From: Actinacidiphila alni | GTDB taxonomy: Bacteria > Actinomycetota > Actinomycetes > Streptomycetales > Streptomycetaceae | Assembly (NCBI RefSeq): GCF_900112845.1 | Contig: NZ_FONG01000005.1 | Location: 1 to 64,000 of the forward strand | Length of the DNA stretch: 64,000 nt | Direction of reading: 5' to 3' | In this document: positions 60,537-64,000 of the stretch, in pieces | How positions within the stretch are numbered: position 1 is the stretch's first letter | Layout of the letters: each line of letters starts with the position of its first letter | Translations under genes and position numbers: made by a program | The notes under the pieces: model-generated | Seen by the model: only the letters and a program-made list of their open reading frames with translations | The model's database searches: none | What the model was told of the DNA's origin: nothing

Positions 60537-61859
60537 ATGTGCGCCATGAGCCGCAGGACCCTTCTGACCACCAGCGCCGGAGCGGCGGCCGCCACCATCG
60601 GTGTCGCCGGTTGCGGGAGCAAGGGAAAGGGGGTGGACGGCGCGACACCCACGGCACGCAAGACGGGGGAGAAGTCCGGCGCCAGCGGGCAACAGGCCCC
60701 CAAGAAGACGGTGACGCTGATCGGTGACGGATCGACGGCGTACACCGGTGCGCAGCCGAACCAGCCGCGGCCGGAGCGGCTGGAGCCTGGCCAGGCGCCG
60801 CCGCAGTTCGTGATCTTCTCGTGGGACGGCGCGGGCGAGGTCGGCAACGGCCTCTTCCCGCGGTTCCGCCAGCTCGCCAAGGACCACGGCGCGTCCATGA
60901 CCTTCTTCCTGTCCGGGCTGTATCTGCTGCCGGAGGCGAAGAAGCTCCAGTACAACCCGCCGAACAACCGGCAGGGCGCCTCCGACATCGGCTACCTCAC
61001 CGACCAGCACGTGCGGATGACGCTGGACAACGTCCGGCAGGCGTGGCTGGACGGCCACGAGATCGGCACCCACTTCAACGGCCACTTCTGCGGCGGCAGC
61101 GGCACCGTCGGGCGCTGGACGCCGACGGACTGGAAGAGCGAGATCGACCAGGCCAAGTCGTTCGTCAAGAGCTGGAAGACCAGCACCGGCTGGCACGACC
61201 AGGACCCGCTGCCGTTCGACTACGAGAAGGAGCTGGTCGGCGGCCGTACGCCGTGCCTGCTCGGCCAGGACAATCTGCTGCCCACCGCGAAGGCGCTGGG
61301 CTGGCGCTACGACGCCAGCTCGCCCGGCGGCAACCAGGTGTGGCCCAGCAAGCGCGGCGGCCTGTGGGACCTGCCGCTGCAGCTGATCCCGTTCCCCGGG
61401 CACTCCTTCGAGGTGCTGTCCATGGACTACAACATGCTGGCCAACCAGTCGCACGCGGCCACCAAGTCCGACCCGGCGAACTACCCGGGCTGGCGCCGGC
61501 AGGCCACCGCCTCGTACATCGCGGGCTTCCAGCGCGCGTACACCACCAACCGGGCGCCCTTCTACATCGGCAACCACTTCGAGCAGTGGAACGGCGGCAT
61601 CTACATGGACGCCGTCGAGGAGGCGTTCAAGCACATCGCGGCCACCCGGGACCGGGCCGGCGGCGGTGACATCCGGCTGGTGTCCTTTCGGCAGTACGTG
61701 GACTGGCTGGACGCGCAGGACCCGGCGGTGCTGGCCAAGCTGCGCACCCTGGAGGTCGGCAAGGCGCCGGCCGGCGGCTGGCGCGAGTTCCTGGCGGCGC
61801 CCGCCACGAGCAGCACCAGCAGCAACGCCCCGGTCGGCGCGGCGACCTCTGCTACCTGA
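60537..61859 (+). CDS. Tat/lipoprotein polysaccharide-deacetylase-like protein
   Basis: A 440-residue extracytoplasmic protein. SRRTLLTTSAGAAAATIGVAGC has a twin-arginine-like start and a lipobox VAGC at the end. The NodB-type fold is suggested by VIFSWDGAGEVGNG (in place of the usual DDG) and HEIGTHFNGHFCGG with the metal histidines. The first metal aspartate pair is reduced to one, so activity may be altered. ATG 60537 or 60546 may be the start. It lies between the hemL operon and the cytochrome c genes. Confidence 0.78.
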   Translation: MCAMSRRTLLTTSAGAAAATIGVAGCGSKGKGVDGATPTARKTGEKSGASGQQAPKKTVTLIGDGSTAYTGAQPNQPRPERLEPGQAPPQFVIFSWDGAGEVGNGLFPRFRQLAKDHGASMTFFLSGLYLLPEAKKLQYNPPNNRQGASDIGYLTDQHVRMTLDNVRQAWLDGHEIGTHFNGHFCGGSGTVGRWTPTDWKSEIDQAKSFVKSWKTSTGWHDQDPLPFDYEKELVGGRTPCLLGQDNLLPTAKALGWRYDASSPGGNQVWPSKRGGLWDLPLQLIPFPGHSFEVLSMDYNMLANQSHAATKSDPANYPGWRRQATASYIAGFQRAYTTNRAPFYIGNHFEQWNGGIYMDAVEEAFKHIAATRDRAGGGDIRLVSFRQYVDWLDAQDPAVLAKLRTLEVGKAPAGGWREFLAAPATSSTSSNAPVGAATSAT

Positions 61860-61942
61860 TCCTTACTTGGGGCAATTGCCGTTTTTGGGGTTGGCGTCGG
61901 GGGTGTGGAAGATCGTCCGAGGGCCCATGCGAAACTTTTCAC

Positions 61943-62554
61943 ATGAGTCCTCAGCGCGCCCTCCGACGCCGCTCCCTCCGCAGTGCCGCGGTACTCGCGG
62001 GGGCCGCCGCGATCGCGATGACGACGGCCGCCTGCTCGTCGACCTCCGGCACCTCGGGCGCCGGAAACACCAACTTCGTCGGCGGCACCGGCGAGATCAA
62101 CGTCGTCAAGGCCGCCGACCGCAAGCCCGCCCCCGACATCTCGGGGAAGACCCTCACGGGCGCCAAGGACAGCCTGGCCGCGTACAAGGGCAAGGTCGTC
62201 GTCGTCAACATCTGGGGCTCGTGGTGCGCCCCCTGCCGCGCCGAGGCGCCCAACCTGGTCAAGGTCGCCAACGCCGACAAGGACAAGGGCGTGCAGTTCC
62301 TGGGCATCAACACCCGGGACCTGGAGGTCTCCAACGCCAAGAGCTTCGACAAGCGCTTCGGCATCCCCTACCCCAGCTTCTTCGACCCCTACGGCTCGCT
62401 GATCCTGCGCTTCCCCAAGGGCAGCCTGAATCCGCAGACGCTGCCCGCGACGCTGGTCATCGACCGGCAGGGCAAGGTGGCCGTCCGGGCGCTGAAGCCG
62501 CTCAGCGAGGACGACCTCAACTCGATCATCGACCCGCTCGTCGCGGAGAAGTGA
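61943..62554 (+). CDS. resA: Thiol-disulfide oxidoreductase (ResA/TlpA-like lipoprotein)
   Basis: A 203-residue thioredoxin-fold lipoprotein. A signal peptide with lipobox TTAAC (Cys31) anchors it outside. The redox motif is [11 protein letters not shown], and [10 protein letters not shown] gives the cis-proline part. It reduces apocytochrome c thiols for haem attachment, with CcdA and ResB/ResC encoded next. Confidence 0.9.
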   Translation: MSPQRALRRRSLRSAAVLAGAAAIAMTTAACSSTSGTSGAGNTNFVGGTGEINVVKAADRKPAPDISGKTLTGAKDSLAAYKGKVVVVNIWGSWCAPCRAEAPNLVKVANADKDKGVQFLGINTRDLEVSNAKSFDKRFGIPYPSFFDPYGSLILRFPKGSLNPQTLPATLVIDRQGKVAVRALKPLSEDDLNSIIDPLVAEK

Positions 62555-62555
62555 C

Positions 62556-63344
62556 GTGCAAGCAGGCACCACCGCGACCGTGACCGCGCACGTCCTGGCG
62601 GCCGACCCCAACCAGACGGTGCTCACCGGGGCGCTGCTGGCGGCCATACCCGTCGCCATGTTCGCCGGACTGATCTCCTTCTTCTCCCCGTGCGTGCTGC
62701 CGCTGGTCCCCGGCTACCTGTCGTACGTGACCGGCGTCACCGGCACCGACCTCGGCGAGGCCAAGCGCGGCCGGATGCTGCTGGGCTCCTCGCTGTTCGT
62801 GCTCGGCTTCAGCGCCGTCTTCGTCTCCGGCGGCGCCCTGTTCGGCAACTTCGGCGCGCAGCTGCTGGTGCACCGGCAGGTCCTCACCAAGATCTTCGGC
62901 GCCCTCACCATCGTGCTCGGCCTGGCCTTCACCGGCCTGGTCGGCGGAATCACCCAGCGCGAATTCCGCTTCCACTTCCGGCCCGGCCTCGGCCTGGCCG
63001 GCGCGCCGCTGCTCGGGGTGCTCTTCGGCCTCGGCTGGACGCCCTGCGTCGGCCCCACCCTCGGCGCCGTCAACGCGCTGGCCTTCAACGACGCCAGCGC
63101 CGGCCGCGGGGCGCTGCTGATGGCGTTCTACTGCGCCGGACTCGGTGTGCCGTTCATCGTGGCGGCCATAGCTTTCCGTCGTACGCTCGGCGCGTTCGCG
63201 TGGGTCAAACGCCACTACGTGTGGGTGATGCGGACCGGCGGCGCCATGCTCGTCGCGGTCGGCGTGCTGCTCGTCACCGGCGTCTGGGACCACATCACCT
63301 ACCAGATGCAGATCTGGTCCAGCGGTTTCAATCCAGGGGTCTGA
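62556..63344 (+). CDS. ccdA: Cytochrome c biogenesis protein CcdA
   Basis: A 262-residue membrane protein with six helices. The two conserved cysteines are in [16 protein letters not shown] and [14 protein letters not shown]. It transfers electrons from cytoplasmic thioredoxin to extracytoplasmic ResA. GTG 62556 lies directly after the resA stop (one base between), so the two are one operon. Confidence 0.94.
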   Translation: MQAGTTATVTAHVLAADPNQTVLTGALLAAIPVAMFAGLISFFSPCVLPLVPGYLSYVTGVTGTDLGEAKRGRMLLGSSLFVLGFSAVFVSGGALFGNFGAQLLVHRQVLTKIFGALTIVLGLAFTGLVGGITQREFRFHFRPGLGLAGAPLLGVLFGLGWTPCVGPTLGAVNALAFNDASAGRGALLMAFYCAGLGVPFIVAAIAFRRTLGAFAWVKRHYVWVMRTGGAMLVAVGVLLVTGVWDHITYQMQIWSSGFNPGV

Positions 63345-63348
63345 ACCC

Positions 63349-64000
63349 ATGAGCATCACGGAGAAGAGCGAGCGGGATGCGGGCCGGAGCGGCGACGCCC
63401 CCGAGGAACTCGGCGCGGCCGGCGCCCAGCTGAGCACCCAGCCCGTCGACAGCCTGAACAGCGTGCCCGCGCTCGGCGTCGTCGGCTGGCTGCGCTGGAT
63501 GTGGCGGCAGCTCACCTCGATGCGGGTCGCCCTCGTCCTGCTCTTCCTGCTGTCGCTGGCCGCGATCCCCGGCTCGCTGATCCCGCAGCACTCCGACGCG
63601 CTCAAGGTCGACACCTTCAAGAAGCACCACCCCGGCATCAGCCCGCTCTACGAGCGGCTCGGCCTCTTCCACGTCTACAGCTCGCCGTGGTTCGCCGCGA
63701 TCTACATCCTGCTGTTCGTGTCGCTGGCCGGCTGCATCGTGCCGCGCACCTGGCAGTTCGTCGGCCAGCTGCGGGCCAGGCCGCCGGCCGCGCCGCGCCA
63801 TCTGACCCGGCTGCCCGCGTACTCGACCTGGCGCACCGACGCCGACCCCGACCAGGTGCTCAAGGCCGCGCACAAGGCGCTGCGCGGCCGCCGCTTCCGT
63901 ACCTCGCTGAGCGCGGCCGGCGACGTCCCCGGCGGATCGGTCGCCGCCGAGAAGGGCTATCTGCGCGAGGCGGGCAATCTGCTCTTCCACGTCGCCCTGT
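63349..64000 (+). CDS. resB: Cytochrome c biogenesis protein ResB (N-terminal part)
   Basis: The first 217 residues of a ResB-like protein; the gene continues beyond the window. A long hydrophilic N terminus precedes GWLRWMWRQLTSMRVALVLLFLLSLAAIPGSLIPQ, the ResB signature, then FHVYSSPWFAAIYILLFVSLAGCIVPRTW. ATG 63349 begins five bases after the ccdA stop. ResB with ResC carries haem across the membrane and joins it to apocytochrome c. Confidence 0.93.
   Translation, partial: MSITEKSERDAGRSGDAPEELGAAGAQLSTQPVDSLNSVPALGVVGWLRWMWRQLTSMRVALVLLFLLSLAAIPGSLIPQHSDALKVDTFKKHHPGISPLYERLGLFHVYSSPWFAAIYILLFVSLAGCIVPRTWQFVGQLRARPPAAPRHLTRLPAYSTWRTDADPDQVLKAAHKALRGRRFRTSLSAAGDVPGGSVAAEKGYLREAGNLLFHVAL

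Noticed and set aside
1..64000. tRNA genes, insertion sequences and attachment sites
   Set aside because: No T-loop-like GGTTCGAATCC pattern, transposase or integrase gene was seen. Without a covariance search this is not proof of absence.

Overview
This window is high-GC (about 70% or more) actinobacterial chromosome, almost certainly from Streptomyces or a close Streptomycetaceae relative. The evidence is the Streptomyces-type 5S rRNA, GTG/TTG starts, developmental sigma factor BldN with its long N-terminal pro-sequence next to anti-sigma factor RsbN, a rex-hemA-hemC-hemD operon with a textbook Rex operator, DUF397/XRE/ATP-binding regulatory trios, a class I lysyl-tRNA synthetase and many TetR/SDR pairs. 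No transposase, integrase, tRNA or plasmid gene was recognised.

Layout. 1-310: end of an rRNA operon (23S 3' end, 5S). 387-7573: HAD phosphatase, MFS transporter, AcuC-like deacetylase, a phosphatase-annotated unknown, the small excisionase-like regulator bdtA, a 32-residue ribosome-associated-type protein, an NAD-epimerase and an acyltransferase. 7616-12495: rsbN and bldN, a SerB-like HAD phosphatase, a glutaredoxin-like protein and a DEDDh exonuclease. 12533-20946: rex-hemACD under a Rex operator, then helD on the opposite strand, then hemB. 21058-28705: solo dynamin-like GTPase, membrane acyltransferase, XRE/DUF397/ATPase trio, DUF4253 protein, a 49-residue secreted peptide, GNAT and BKACE-type enzymes. 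28775-29108: a six-repeat type I-E-like CRISPR array with no cas genes in the window. 29798-39968: secreted GH92 mannosidase, S9 peptidase, DHFR-like reductase, P450, DinB protein, SDR plus TetR. 40093-49953: divergent argS/lysS, DUF2637 membrane protein, two DUF3558 lipoproteins, rtcB, an HTH-like protein. 49941-58120: several divergent regulator/enzyme pairs, an SGNH esterase, a DDN-like protein and membrane proteins. 58377-64000: hemL, a histidine phosphatase, a Tat/lipoprotein deacetylase-like protein, then resA-ccdA-resB for cytochrome c maturation (resB runs off the end).

How it fits together. Two themes stand out. The first is development: bldN, rsbN and bdtA lie close together, rsbN has a candidate BldN-type promoter, and both bldN and bdtA carry a similar BldD-box-like inverted repeat upstream. 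The second is tetrapyrrole and haem supply: hemA, hemC, hemD, hemB and hemL, with NADH/NAD+ control through Rex, and cytochrome c biogenesis next to hemL. The rest is mostly scattered metabolic enzymes with local regulators, several with clear palindromic operators in divergent promoter regions.

The least expected items are the orphan CRISPR array with two repeat variants, a perfect 27-bp inverted repeat whose loop holds the stop codon of the acyltransferase gene, a strong-looking promoter followed almost at once by a terminator at the helD start, and a solo dynamin-like GTPase. No complete, clearly new multi-gene system was seen. All family assignments are from reading the sequence, with no database search.
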